DNA of 64,000 bases from NCBI GenBank assembly GCA_947462335.1, contig OX381709.1, positions 84,382,622 through 84,446,621 of the forward strand, written 5' to 3'. Both the position numbers and the translations under genes were made by a program. Below are positions 40,060 to 50,200 of this stretch, piece after piece (within the stretch, counting starts at the first letter, position 1; every line of letters starts with the position of its first letter). Below the pieces are notes generated by a model. The model made no database searches. It was not told where the DNA came from and worked only from the letters and a program-made list of their open reading frames with translations. Source of the DNA: Harmothoe impar (lineage: Eukaryota > Annelida > Polychaeta > Phyllodocida > Polynoidae).

Positions 40060-42600
40060 ATGGCTACCGGTGGTAGCCTGGGCGGCTCTGGCCCAGAGCT
40101 GAGTGAAGGGGAGTTGGAATCAACTCGCCTGGAGGTGCCAGGGATGGACCCTGGGGAGGGCTTGAAGCCAGAACAGAAGAAGAGGAAATTGCAGGATCTT
40201 TCCTGGGTAGAACCCTATGTAGGGGATGAGAGATTCCAGAGGGAATATGACGAGCGTTTGGCTCGGGAAGAGGATGACCTCTACTGGGAAAATGTCCGAT
40301 TGGACAAGCAGTCAATGGAAGATCAGTATGCTGCATTGACTGAGGAATTGACTTCCCTGGTAAAAGAAAGGGACGAGATCCTCTCTGAGAATCAGAGGGT
40401 AAAAGGAACTCTGATAGAAGAGAGAGAACGGTTGATAGAGGACAACCGGTATATGAAAAAGAAGGTTGCTCAGGAATCGCATGAATACCAAAAGATTCAG
40501 GCAAAGATTGCTGAGAACCAGAAGGAGAATGAACATTCCGAATCTCTTAAGGAGAAGTATGAGAGGGAGTTGAAAAAATACTCTAGAGAATGGTATGCCT
40601 TGAAGAAGGGGACAGAAGAGCTCGAGAAGGGCAGAGACCAGTTGGTCAAGGATAACGAATCCACCAGGATACAAATCCTGGAAGAAACGGAAGAGTTAGA
40701 AAGGAAACGGAAAGCTGAGGTGGAGGCTGTCTGTTCCCTTGAAGCCAGGAAAACTCTCCTGCGGGGTGAATTGTCGAAGGCAATGGAACAGCAGGGGGAG
40801 GAACAAGTTCCAGCTGTCAGGCCGGAAACTGTTCCGGATAGTACTCCTACTACTAGTAAGGGGGAAGCATTACCTCAATTCGATCCATTTATTAATGATA
40901 ATGGATTGAGGAATGTGGAAGACTCTGTGTATAAGAACAGAGAGAAAGATTCAAGGAGAGTGAATGTTACCGGGCGCTCTCTTGGATGGGAACCAGTTAA
41001 TCATGCCAGTATTGGTCCGGTTAACAGGGAAATGTCTCCAGAGGAGGAAGTGTCTCGACATTATAAAAATAAATTTCGAGATGAAGTGGTGAATCATAGT
41101 TATGGCTCATTGAACCCCTTTGCGGGAGATGACCCGGCTCTATATGGGAATCCGGGAGGTTATGATAGCAAGGGTAATTATAGGTATTGCCCAGATGCAA
41201 CTTATTCGTACCCACCTCCGGCCACGGAAACACACTCGGGAGTCAATAAAGATCCTGAGATTAGGCCGAGGGATAGGATGAATAAGGGGACCCAACCGGG
41301 AACAAAGGGAAGGTCAAACCCGGTGCATAAAAACACTAAGGGATTGTCAGGCTATCAAGGCCCACGCTTTGATGAGGGTTCAGAATCTGAATCAGATAAA
41401 TCATCTGACGATGTACCCAAGAGAAAGGTTCCTTTGAACCGGCGGGTCACAATGACCCCGGCGGAGCACCGATTACATAATCGAGACCCCGCCATAGGTA
41501 ATTTGGGACTAGATTGCTCTAGCCGAGGTCAAGACGGTACAGACCTACTGGCTTGGAGTAGACGCATGTCGGGTCAATTAGTGCATTCTAATTATGCCGC
41601 TAAAAGAACTGCACGTGTGACTAAGCCTTACAGGGGTGTACGACCCTGGAAGGAAGAATATCAATCACTTCTAGATGATTGTAAGTACAATTGCTGGAAC
41701 AAGGAGGAATCCTTGGGAGCTTTTGTGATATGGTTGAGTGACGGCCCGGGTAAGATAGTGGTTGAAGAATGGAGGGACACTTACGGGCCGGAAGCTACAT
41801 ACGACCAGCTGGAAGTATTAGCTTGTTATACCTTTGGGAAAATGGTGACAGTAGATCACTGGACTCTGTTTCAGAGAAGAACGCAGAAACCGAAGGAATC
41901 TGCTAAAATTTTTGGGCTGGAATTGCAGCGATTATTGCGGCAGGCTAGGCCAGAATGGAGTAGGGATGCTGAATATTACATAGAATCCCTATTTGTAAGA
42001 TTTATTAGTGGATTGAGTGATCCCGAACATGCTAAAGTTTGTGGTAGAGCTTGGGAAGCTGGGTCTTCCTTAGCAGATTTGTTCATGGCGATTGATCAAC
42101 ATGACAAAAAGAAGATACTGTTGGCTGGTATGATACCCGCTAATAGGGGGCAGCGCGTCTCTGGAATTGAACATTCCTTAGATGGAGACGATTCTTCCGC
42201 GGAAGAATCTGAAGGGGAGGAGAGAGTAGACGCCCTTAAATTCAAGGGTCGACAGAAATCTAACTCAACCCCAGCTTCCGGGAAACTTCCTAGTAACAAA
42301 GGTTATTCGGAAACCATCCGGAAACCCGACATTCGGGAGCCTCAGACTGAACCCAGTCAGAAAACCCAGACCCCGGAGACGACCACTCCGGATAAAACAA
42401 ATGCGTCAGGAAACTCATTAAATACCTTAATGGAGTCCATGATTAAACGCATGAACGAGGTGTTTGATAATCAAACCAGGCGCCGCCCTAGGGTCGATCG
42501 TAACACCGTCCAGTGTTACAGATGTCAAGTCAAAGGGCACTTTGCATCTGAATGCAAAGCCGAGAAACCTGTTTTAAGAAGTGAGGTTTCGGGAAATTAG
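40060..42600 (+). CDS. gag: Gag polyprotein of the Gypsy element
   Basis: The chosen start is ATG at 40060 (acaATGGCT, strong context). The frame is open ten codons upstream but without an ATG, giving 846 residues. An acidic/Gly-rich N terminus is followed by a very long charged coiled coil (about residues 50-255), then a disordered Pro/Arg/Ser region. A capsid-like domain follows (around TFGKMVTVDHWTLFQRRTQ to FVRFISGLSDPEHAKV), with the Gag-typical pattern of helices. A single CCHC zinc knuckle sits near the C terminus (CYRCQVKGHFASEC, Cys-X2-Cys-X4-His-X4-Cys). It would assemble the particle and package RNA. The long N-terminal coil is unusual for Gypsy Gag. The frame ends in TAG just after a slippery heptamer. 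Confidence 0.88.
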   Translation: MATGGSLGGSGPELSEGELESTRLEVPGMDPGEGLKPEQKKRKLQDLSWVEPYVGDERFQREYDERLAREEDDLYWENVRLDKQSMEDQYAALTEELTSLVKERDEILSENQRVKGTLIEERERLIEDNRYMKKKVAQESHEYQKIQAKIAENQKENEHSESLKEKYERELKKYSREWYALKKGTEELEKGRDQLVKDNESTRIQILEETEELERKRKAEVEAVCSLEARKTLLRGELSKAMEQQGEEQVPAVRPETVPDSTPTTSKGEALPQFDPFINDNGLRNVEDSVYKNREKDSRRVNVTGRSLGWEPVNHASIGPVNREMSPEEEVSRHYKNKFRDEVVNHSYGSLNPFAGDDPALYGNPGGYDSKGNYRYCPDATYSYPPPATETHSGVNKDPEIRPRDRMNKGTQPGTKGRSNPVHKNTKGLSGYQGPRFDEGSESESDKSSDDVPKRKVPLNRRVTMTPAEHRLHNRDPAIGNLGLDCSSRGQDGTDLLAWSRRMSGQLVHSNYAAKRTARVTKPYRGVRPWKEEYQSLLDDCKYNCWNKEESLGAFVIWLSDGPGKIVVEEWRDTYGPEATYDQLEVLACYTFGKMVTVDHWTLFQRRTQKPKESAKIFGLELQRLLRQARPEWSRDAEYYIESLFVRFISGLSDPEHAKVCGRAWEAGSSLADLFMAIDQHDKKKILLAGMIPANRGQRVSGIEHSLDGDDSSAEESEGEERVDALKFKGRQKSNSTPASGKLPSNKGYSETIRKPDIREPQTEPSQKTQTPETTTPDKTNASGNSLNTLMESMIKRMNEVFDNQTRRRPRVDRNTVQCYRCQVKGHFASECKAEKPVLRSEVSGN

Positions 42601-42634
42601 AGGGGGTTACCGGGGATGGCAGGACGGTAACCCC
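42591..42634 (+). promoter_or_regulatory. -1 ribosomal frameshift signal between gag and pol
   Basis: The heptamer GGGAAAT (42591-42597) is phased X-XXY-YYZ in the gag frame (G GGA AAT) and is followed at once by the gag stop TAG. Five nucleotides downstream a 9-bp perfect stem begins: GGGGTTACC (42603-42611) pairing with GGTAACCCC (42626-42634), with a 14-nt loop. The pol frame is -1 relative to gag and is open from 42585. This is the full architecture of a canonical -1 site. Confidence 0.85.
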
Positions 42635-45600
42635 TGAGGAAATATGTCAGATTATCACCGACGTTGGCGGTGAAGATTCATTAGCAGTGAATGCGTCCAG
42701 CAAGAAGGGAGATGGGACCGTACATCCCGGAAACCATGAGGCTGGGGAGACTGGTACAACAGGCGCCCAGGGGTGCGCGTATGGGAAACCTAGTGCCAGT
42801 TTAGAGGAGTCAATAACCAAAGAGTTGGTTAAGGTTGGAGGAACCAGGCTTCCCCCGGGTCATCCTTGTCTGGAACACCTGAAAGGATGTGGATTCGACC
42901 TGGGCACTGATAGTGACCTTCACCGGTTTACTAGGAATCCCTCAGTAACTGATGGGAAGAGGTGGTACGTTTCCTGTTCTGTACAAGGAAAGACTGGGGA
43001 GTTTCTTATGGATACTGGAGCTAGCCACTCCATGGTCTCTAAGAGATTCATCAGCTTATTGCCGAATATGTGTGAGAACCTCACAATGAGGGTAAACGCA
43101 TGTACGGCCGATGGTACCAGAATGAGGACATTTGGACGGACTTTTCTGATAATCTCTGTGGCCGGGAAAGAATTTGTTTGGGCCCCGACCATAGCTGAGA
43201 TTGAAGATGATGGTATTCTTGGTTTGGATTTCGCGGCGCTTTTCGGTGCGACTTTGAATCCGAAAAGTGGGAAGTTGAAAATTGAATACCCGTATGATAT
43301 GACCATACTCTGTAAGTTGAGAGTGATAAGTAGTGTCGCTAGTGTGGCACAGACTGTGAAGATTCCCCCGGGAATGACCTGTGACGTGTTAGTCAGTTCA
43401 GGGAGGCTAATCCAGAAAGGATTAGCGGTAATCGAGCCGGATATGGCTGTATTATCCCGGAAGGGATTGGAATCTGCGGATACCCTAGTAGGGAATTCCA
43501 GATGGACAGTGACACCCATTTCCAACCCCGGAAACTCCACAGTATATCTTGAGAAAGGCACTGAAGTTGGGAAAGTGATACTTGCGGAGGCAGTCACCGG
43601 TAGCCACCAAGACCTGAGGTTAGAAGAAGGAGGGGAAGAGGAATTGCATGAAGAGTTAACTAAGTTGTTAACAGGATCGTCCATAACGGATGAGAATGAT
43701 CAGGAAGCCCTAAAAGCTATGCTGAAGAGATGCAGGCAAGCTTTTGCGGCCCCAGGGGAACCCCTGGGGAGAACCAATAAGGTATTGCATGAAATTAAAA
43801 CCGGGGATAACCCCGCTTTTAAGATTCCTTATAGGAGATTACCCCTCAAGAAGAAGATTGTAGCTGAAGAAGAGATAGCGAAAATGCTGAAGGATAATGT
43901 TATTGTTCCCAGCATGAGCCCTTGGTCCTCCCCTGTGTGTATGGTAACCAAGAAGGACGGTAGCATACGGTTCTGTATTGATTACCGGAAACTGAATGGG
44001 TTGACTAAGAAGAACTCCTATCCTCTTCCTAGGATAGATGAGACGATTGATTCCCTGGGAGGGAATGAATGGTTTTGTACCCTGGATTTACAGTCCGGGT
44101 ATTGGCAAGTAGGCATGAAGCCTGAAGATATGGAGAAAACCGCGTTTTCTAGCCATATTGGGTTGTTTGAATATAAGGTAATGCCGTTCGGGTTATGTAA
44201 CGCGCCGGCCACCTTTGAAGCCATGATGGAGACGCTGTTAAGTGATTTATTATGGCGGAAATGTCTAGTTTACTTGGATGACGTCATCGTGTTTGGAAAG
44301 ACCTTTGCGGGTTGTTTAAGTAATTTGGAAGAAGTCTTAAACCGAATCATGTCTAACGGTCTCAAATTGAAACCAAAGAAATGCAATCTGTTTAAGAAGG
44401 ATATCAACTACCTAGGGCGGATTATTTCCACCGAGGGGGTTAAGGCGGATCCGGAAAAGATCAGGAGTGTGACTGAATGGGAAGTCCCCAGGGGTCCTAA
44501 AGATGTGCGATCCTTTCTAGGATTCTGCTCATACTATAGGGATTTCCTGCCGGGGTATTCCCGGGTAGCCTATCCGATCCAGTGTTTGTCACACTGGACA
44601 CCCGGAAGTAGGAAGGAGGAGTTCCCATGGGGGAGGGAACAGGACACAGCTTTCTTAGCAATAAAAAAGTTGTTTGTAGAGACCCCGGTGTTAAAGTATC
44701 CTACCCCGGATGGTCATTTTGTATTGGATACAGATGCTAGCAATGAGAGTATTGGGGCCGCCCTCAGTCAAGTCCAAGGCGGAGTGGAGGTTCCCATTGC
44801 CTTTGCTAGTAATACTATGAGTAAGACCCAGCGTAATTATTGTACCACTAAAAGGGAATTGTTGGCTGTGATAGTTTATACTAAAAAGTTCAAACATTTC
44901 CTTTGGGGGTCCGATTTTACGCTAAGAACAGATCATTCCTCTTTGAGATGGTTATTGAATTTCAAAGATGCGGAAGGAATGATTGGACGTTGGCTGGCAC
45001 ACCTTTCCGAGTTCGGTTTGGAGCAAAGTCAGATCCAGCATAGAGCTGGGGTAAAGCATGTAAATGCTGATGCACTTTCCCGACGTCCTATCCGGAAGTG
45101 CGAAAACACCAACTGTGATGACTGTGGTCAGCATGAAGCTGTCATAGCCGGAGCAAGGATTCGCTTTGAGATCAAGGGAACTGGGGTTCTGGAGTGGTCC
45201 ATGGGAACCATCCGGAAATTCCAGGAAAAGGATCCTAACCTTAGCCGGTTGTTGGTATTGTTACCTAGGAAGATACGGCCCCCGCGGCCTGAGATTTCCC
45301 TGGAGAATCGGGAAATGAGACGACTAATAGCTCAATGGGCAGAGCTAGAGGTCCAGAGCGGAATCATCTACCGGTGGAAGATTAATTCATCCGGTAGGAG
45401 AGTCCGGCAAGTGGTAATACCTTCCGGTATGAGGAGGGATGTTATGTATTATTGCCATGGACACCTGACCAGTGGACATTTCGGGAAAAAGCGTTCCCTG
45501 GAACGTCTAAAAAGGAGATATTACTGGCCAGGGATGAGTAGTGATCTATTAAGATGGATTGCTACTTGCCCGGATTGTTGTAAAAACAAACCTGGGCCTG

Positions 45601-46808
45601 GGATGGGTAAAATGCCTTTGTCCCAGGAGTTGTTTGGTGTAAGATTTGCGCGAGTCGCCATAGATATTATCAGTGGGTTTAAAACTACCCCTGAGGGTAA
45701 TACTTGTATGATGGTGGTCACTGACTATTATACTAAGTATACGAGAGTGTTTCCATTAGCGGATCACAAAGCAGCAACCTGTGCGAAAGCTTTTGTTAAA
45801 GGTTGGGTATTGCATCTTGGGGTTCCCCTAATGATGCATAGTGACCAAGGTCGGGAATTTGAATCTGATCTTTGGCAGGAAATGTGTCACCGACTGGCGA
45901 TTTGTAAGACGAGAACAAATCCCTATCGACCACAAAGTGATGGAATGGTTGAGAGATTCAATCGTACATTGATTCAGGTGTTGAAATCCCTGGTGAATGA
46001 TAGAATGGATGACTGGGATGAGCAGTGTGATTATGTATGCCATGCATATAATAGCACTGTCCATTCTAGTACTTCCTGTTCCCCGAATCTATTAGTTTTC
46101 GGGGAAGATTTGATAATGCCCGCGGATCTGGTATTCGGGGTGGTTGGAATGAACCCGGAAACCCCCTGCCATGTGATGTTTGTGGAGTCATTAAGAGATC
46201 AATTCAAATATGCTTATGAATTGGTGAGAACTGAACTGCAGAAGAATGCTACCTGGCAGAAGACCGGCTATGATCTAGGCCTTAAGCCGCGACGATTCAA
46301 AGTTGGTGATCAGGTAGTAAGATTACATGAGCCGTTATCGACTCTGAAACTTGCTAGTAATTGGGACGGCCCCTTTGTGGTTACCCGCATAGTGAGTGAC
46401 AGTACTGTAGTGATACGTTCATTACAAGGAAAGATGTATAAATCTAATGTAGCTCGACTAAGAGAGTGGAAGGGGAGAGATTTGTCCCTGGACTCGTATG
46501 AGTTGGAAGTTGATACTTTGATAGAGGAAAGTGAACAGCGGAAATTAGTGAAGGAACCTCCCCGGAAACGCGGGAGGCCGCGGAAGGAGGTTTCCCGGAA
46601 ACTAATGGTGCAGAAGTCCGTCATCCCAAAAAGATCCGGGAAGAAGGCGGCTAATAAAGTCTCGCTGGCTGAAGGGAAAAGGACCCGGAAGAGTGTGGTT
46701 AAGGCTAAATCCACTCTGGAAAAAGCGTGTCCTAGAACCAGGTCTAATGTTATGCCTAAAAACATAAGACGCAGTCCCCGGTTACTAGCCAGGGACGGTA
46801 TAACCTAA
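42597..46808 (+). CDS. pol: Pol polyprotein: protease, RT, RNase H, integrase
   Basis: It is read by -1 frameshift from gag (about 1,403 codons). There is no ATG near its start. Domains in order are aspartic protease with DTGAS (43011), RT with the YLDD catalytic box (44271), and RNase H beginning DTDASNESIGAALSQ (about 44730). The integrase has an HHCC zinc site (HGHLTSGHFGKKRSL ... CPDCC, 45458-45580) and a DDE triad: Asp in VAIDIISG, Asp in HSDQGREF and Glu in MVERFNRT. A GPY/F-like module follows (NWDGPFVVTRI, about 46360). The last ~110 residues are Lys/Arg-rich and contain an AT-hook core KRGRPRK (about 46565), which may tether integration complexes to AT-rich DNA. No chromodomain was seen. 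All catalytic residues are present. Confidence 0.93.
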   Translation, partial: LEGVTGDGRTVTPEEICQIITDVGGEDSLAVNASSKKGDGTVHPGNHEAGETGTTGAQGCAYGKPSASLEESITKELVKVGGTRLPPGHPCLEHLKGCGFDLGTDSDLHRFTRNPSVTDGKRWYVSCSVQGKTGEFLMDTGASHSMVSKRFISLLPNMCENLTMRVNACTADGTRMRTFGRTFLIISVAGKEFVWAPTIAEIEDDGILGLDFAALFGATLNPKSGKLKIEYPYDMTILCKLRVISSVASVAQTVKIPPGMTCDVLVSSGRLIQKGLAVIEPDMAVLSRKGLESADTLVGNSRWTVTPISNPGNSTVYLEKGTEVGKVILAEAVTGSHQDLRLEEGGEEELHEELTKLLTGSSITDENDQEALKAMLKRCRQAFAAPGEPLGRTNKVLHEIKTGDNPAFKIPYRRLPLKKKIVAEEEIAKMLKDNVIVPSMSPWSSPVCMVTKKDGSIRFCIDYRKLNGLTKKNSYPLPRIDETIDSLGGNEWFCTLDLQSGYWQVGMKPEDMEKTAFSSHIGLFEYKVMPFGLCNAPATFEAMMETLLSDLLWRKCLVYLDDVIVFGKTFAGCLSNLEEVLNRIMSNGLKLKPKKCNLFKKDINYLGRIISTEGVKADPEKIRSVTEWEVPRGPKDVRSFLGFCSYYRDFLPGYSRVAYPIQCLSHWTPGSRKEEFPWGREQDTAFLAIKKLFVETPVLKYPTPDGHFVLDTDASNESIGAALSQVQGGVEVPIAFASNTMSKTQRNYCTTKRELLAVIVYTKKFKHFLWGSDFTLRTDHSSLRWLLNFKDAEGMIGRWLAHLSEFGLEQSQIQHRAGVKHVNADALSRRPIRKCENTNCDDCGQHEAVIAGARIRFEIKGTGVLEWSMGTIRKFQEKDPNLSRLLVLLPRKIRPPRPEISLENREMRRLIAQWAELEVQSGIIYRWKINSSGRRVRQVVIPSGMRRDVMYYCHGHLTSGHFGKKRSLERLKRRYYWPGMSSDLLRWIATCPDCCKNKPGPGMGKMPLSQELFGVRFARVAIDIISGFKTTPEGNTCMMVVTDYYTKYTRVFPLADHKAATCAKAFVKGWVLHLGVPLMMHSDQGREFESDLWQEMCHRLAICKTRTNPYRPQSDGMVERFNRTLIQVLKSLVNDRMDDWDEQCDYVCHAYNSTVHSSTSCSPNLLVFGEDLIMPADLVFGVVGMNPETPCHVMFVESLRDQFKYAYELVRTELQKNATWQKTGYDLGLKPRRFKVGDQVVRLHEPLSTLKLASNWDGPFVVTRIVSDSTVVIRSLQGKMYKSNVARLREWKGRDLSLDSYELEVDTLIEESEQRKLVKEPPRKRGRPRKEVSRKLMVQKSVIPKRSGKKAANKVSLAEGKRTRKSVVKAKSTLEKACPRTRSNVMPKNIRRSPRLLARDGIT

Positions 46809-47100
46809 GCCGGTACACAACGAGTGTGGTGTCCTGTAATCTTGTTAGATATTTAAATGTTGTAATCAGTTATGTGTGGAAGTAAGTACGGTCGGAATGA
46901 TCGTGATAGTCCCCCTGTCAAGGATCCCATGGGTGATGGACGGATAATCCGGTGAATGTGCTTTATTATGCCATTCATATATATTTCATTGATACTCTCG
47001 ACGAGTTGACAGAGCGTAAGGATTAACACGTGGAATAAGGGTACCTGTTTACAATTGAACGCGCGGTGACCTGGTTCCAAGGAACTGGGTCACGGGACGC
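46809..47100 (+). other. Spacer between pol and the internal promoter
   Basis: About 290 bp with no ORF. It precedes a sharp rise in GC and CpG content. Confidence 0.5.
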
Positions 47101-47287
47101 GCGGGGTTGCGCATGCGCGGTGGCGCGCCTTATATAAGGCCCGCGGAGCGGCGGGAATCGCCAGTTGGGGTTGAGAGGCGGTCCAGAGCAGACGTGAGAG
47201 CTCGGACACGACCATTGTCGCTGTGGGGAGGTGGATCCCCTATAAATCCATCAACAAACACTTTTCTTGAGTGTGACACAAAAAAAC
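47101..47287 (+). promoter_or_regulatory. Internal NRF1/TATA promoter and leader of ORF3
   Basis: A canonical NRF1 palindrome TGCGCATGCGC (47108-47118) stands about 12 bp upstream of a TATA box (TATATAAGG, 47131-47139) in a GC-rich, CpG-rich stretch. The ORF3 ATG follows about 150 bp downstream. The spacing fits a pol II start near 47160. The LTR has its own, differently flanked TATA box, so this is a second promoter and not a decayed LTR. Confidence 0.65.
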
Positions 47288-50200
47288 ATGTCCTCCGAGA
47301 CAGACCACCAACAGGTGGACCCTCTTCAAGAGGGCGACTCCGCTAGCGGAGGAAATGAGGTTGTTAATCAACCTGACCTCGTGGACCAGGAATCTCTGGA
47401 TTTCCTGGGACAAGGGGAGATAATGGACGTCGACGCTGACTCTCAGTCACCGCTTCGCCCTGCTAATGTCGCCGCCAATTACTTGGAAGGTCTAGACATT
47501 GAGGCCATCAGCCCTGCTGACGGTCGCGCTGATACTGGTGAAGCTGAGTATCAGGATCCGGGTCTATTGTACCATGGAGAACCGCCGGCGGACGTTGAAA
47601 AACCCCGCCCGGCCGTACCAACACTAGGAGGCTTCATGTCCAATTACGATGGACGTGAAGTAGAACTGCACGAGGACGTGCTAAGACTCACGGCGGAGGG
47701 AGCTCCCCGCCGGATAGACCCGCTCACGAGCCAGGCGATATTGCTCTTCCTGTTAGTGGAGGAGCAGGAGGAGATGCCCCCGGACTGGTTTGTGTACTGG
47801 GAGGCACTCCAGAAAGGACTACGCGTATGCTACTGCTTACGACGAGCTGTCTTCGATTTGCATATCGCAGACATAAAGCGGTTAATGCCCGCACTCCCAA
47901 TTCTGTCTCTGGACCCGAATTGTGGAGTTGCCGGGATGTTGTTGACTGGGGTCAACAGATACCGGGCGCGAATCGGGAAACTCCGAGAGCCGAAAACCCG
48001 GAAGGAGTACGAGATTGCTGCCGCTAATACGCAGGGGGTAGTTTCGTATGTCCTGGATGTAGCCACTATTGAAGACTACATGGATTCTCACAACGTCAAA
48101 CGAGATATTGCCATATCTTGTTTGGTTGATGAGGCGGTTCGTACAGTACGAACCAGATCTTCCAGTGCGGAGGAGAAGGCGCGAATAAAAGCGCTGAAAG
48201 CCACACCTAGGGGGCGCGGCAGTAAAGGTGAGAGGGGGGCCTCAAACCGGTCAAGCTCGGCCGACAGCAACCAGTCGGACGAGTTTGTCCAGGAGAGAGG
48301 ACGTCAGGCTCGCCGGAACGAGAAGGCAAGATTAGCTAACTTGCCGGACTCTGTATTAGCAGAGGGATTACCGGAACAACCTTCCGGAGGACAGCCCGTT
48401 ATTCCCCGGGCTGAGGAGGTAACGGATGAGGCTATGGACATAAACGAAGCCAATACTCCGGAGCCCTCCAACACCAACACCACCACCACCACCCCGGCCC
48501 TTGTGGCAGATATGACCGCCGCCGCGGGAGCAGCGGCCGCCGTGGCGGCTGCGCTGGTATTTAATCCAGCACGTCTCAGCCCTCTCCGTAGTCCGGCTCA
48601 TTCGGATCCGGAAGAGGGAGAGGTTCCGGCTAACGCTGAGGAACCAGGAAATGCCCCAGAGGACCCCATCCCGCCTAATGACGTGATGAGGCGGATCTGG
48701 CAGAACGCGAACAATAAGTTCCGCGTGTTTATTCCCAATTCATGGGAACAGTGTCCGATTGGTCCTACCAATTTCGGATGTCCACTTGCGATCAACTGTA
48801 AAGATCAGAGTGACGATGAGGATTGGATCCGGAATACCCCCCGGGACCGTCCTCCGTCTGCTTTTTATCAGCAGTGGCTAGATCAACTCAGGATCCTGCC
48901 GGATACTTACTATAGTAAGGAGCAGAAAGAAAAACTTCTTTTCGCGATTAACCGCTGGTATAGCCAACGGGAAAGAAACTGGTGCCCATTCGCTACGTGT
49001 GTAAACACGATTGGCACAGACAGAACCGTCTTTGTAACAAAGCAACGGTTTCTGCGTCACCTCTGTGAAAATCACATGCACCACTGTGTGGTGTACCACT
49101 GTGATATCACAGTAGGTAGGGAGTCCCAGCTGTGTAACGGGTGTTTAGAACCCCGGAGAGGTGAGCTCATGCGCCACATGAAGGATTGCCATAACATGGG
49201 AATCAGTGTAGCTCGCAATCGTGTGAATGCGCTACATGATGCCGTATGTGACCAGTACAAGTCACTCACGGAGGAACAGAAGGCTAAGATCCGGCCGGCA
49301 ACTCCCTTCTACTGCGAGGTCGCAGATGGAAAGTTCAAAGCCAGGATTGCCAGAGTGGACGGACGACATAAGTTCGCCATGAATGACGAGGAATATACGG
49401 TGTTATGCACTACCCGTACTTCCCGCAGAGGTGGCGGTAGTTTCCGTCAGCCGGAAACCCGGGGTAGTTCCCGGGGGAAGAGCCGGTCCGCCCGCGACCG
49501 CTCTCGATCTCCTGCGGTCTCACCTGGACCAAAACGGAGACATGCCGGATCCAATTTGGAGGATCTCGATAATTCCTACTATGGGATTTATCATGCCCCG
49601 GAAGGTCGCGACTATTATCGCGAGTATCCAGACCCGCTGTTTACAGACCGGAAAGATCGGAAACGTGATTCCGGTGGTCAAGCGGCGGCGACTAACATGG
49701 ATTACCGTTCTAGACGTCTGAGCAGTTCAGACAGTGCCAACAGTCAACCTGACTGTGGAGGTGCCCGGCCTAAAGAACCGGCTACCAGAACAAAGGCTTC
49801 CCTGCCTTTGACGTACCATCTGGGGACAACTGCAAAGCTAACCCCCAGGGACGTCCGGTCACCCACTACCCCAACTCGGGACATGCAGGGCTTGACCGTG
49901 AAAGCTGAACCAAAATCACTAATCTCAGTGGTAACGCCTCGGGGCATAACTGTCCCGAAGGCTGCAGCGGTTGCGAAAGCGCCGCAAGCGGATGTCAAAC
50001 CCGTGATTCCTGCAGCCCAGGAGCCGGTTGTCATCCAGCCAGTCGCGGGCACCTCCCGCACGGAAACTACCGGTGGCGTAAAGTTAAAATACGTCCCGAT
50101 AGTCAACTACTTCTCTAGGGAAGAGAAGGCGAGCTGCGAAGTGGGACAGAGAATTGTAACAGAATTCCAGGAGTCCCAACGCGAGCTGGCGGTGGAGTAT

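Noticed and set aside
40064..46765. Antisense frames across gag and pol (up to 254 codons)
   Set aside because: Shadows of the strongly coding plus-strand genes.
47827..50106. Antisense and alternative frames in ORF3
   Set aside because: GC-rich coding sequence leaves other frames open. No domains seen.
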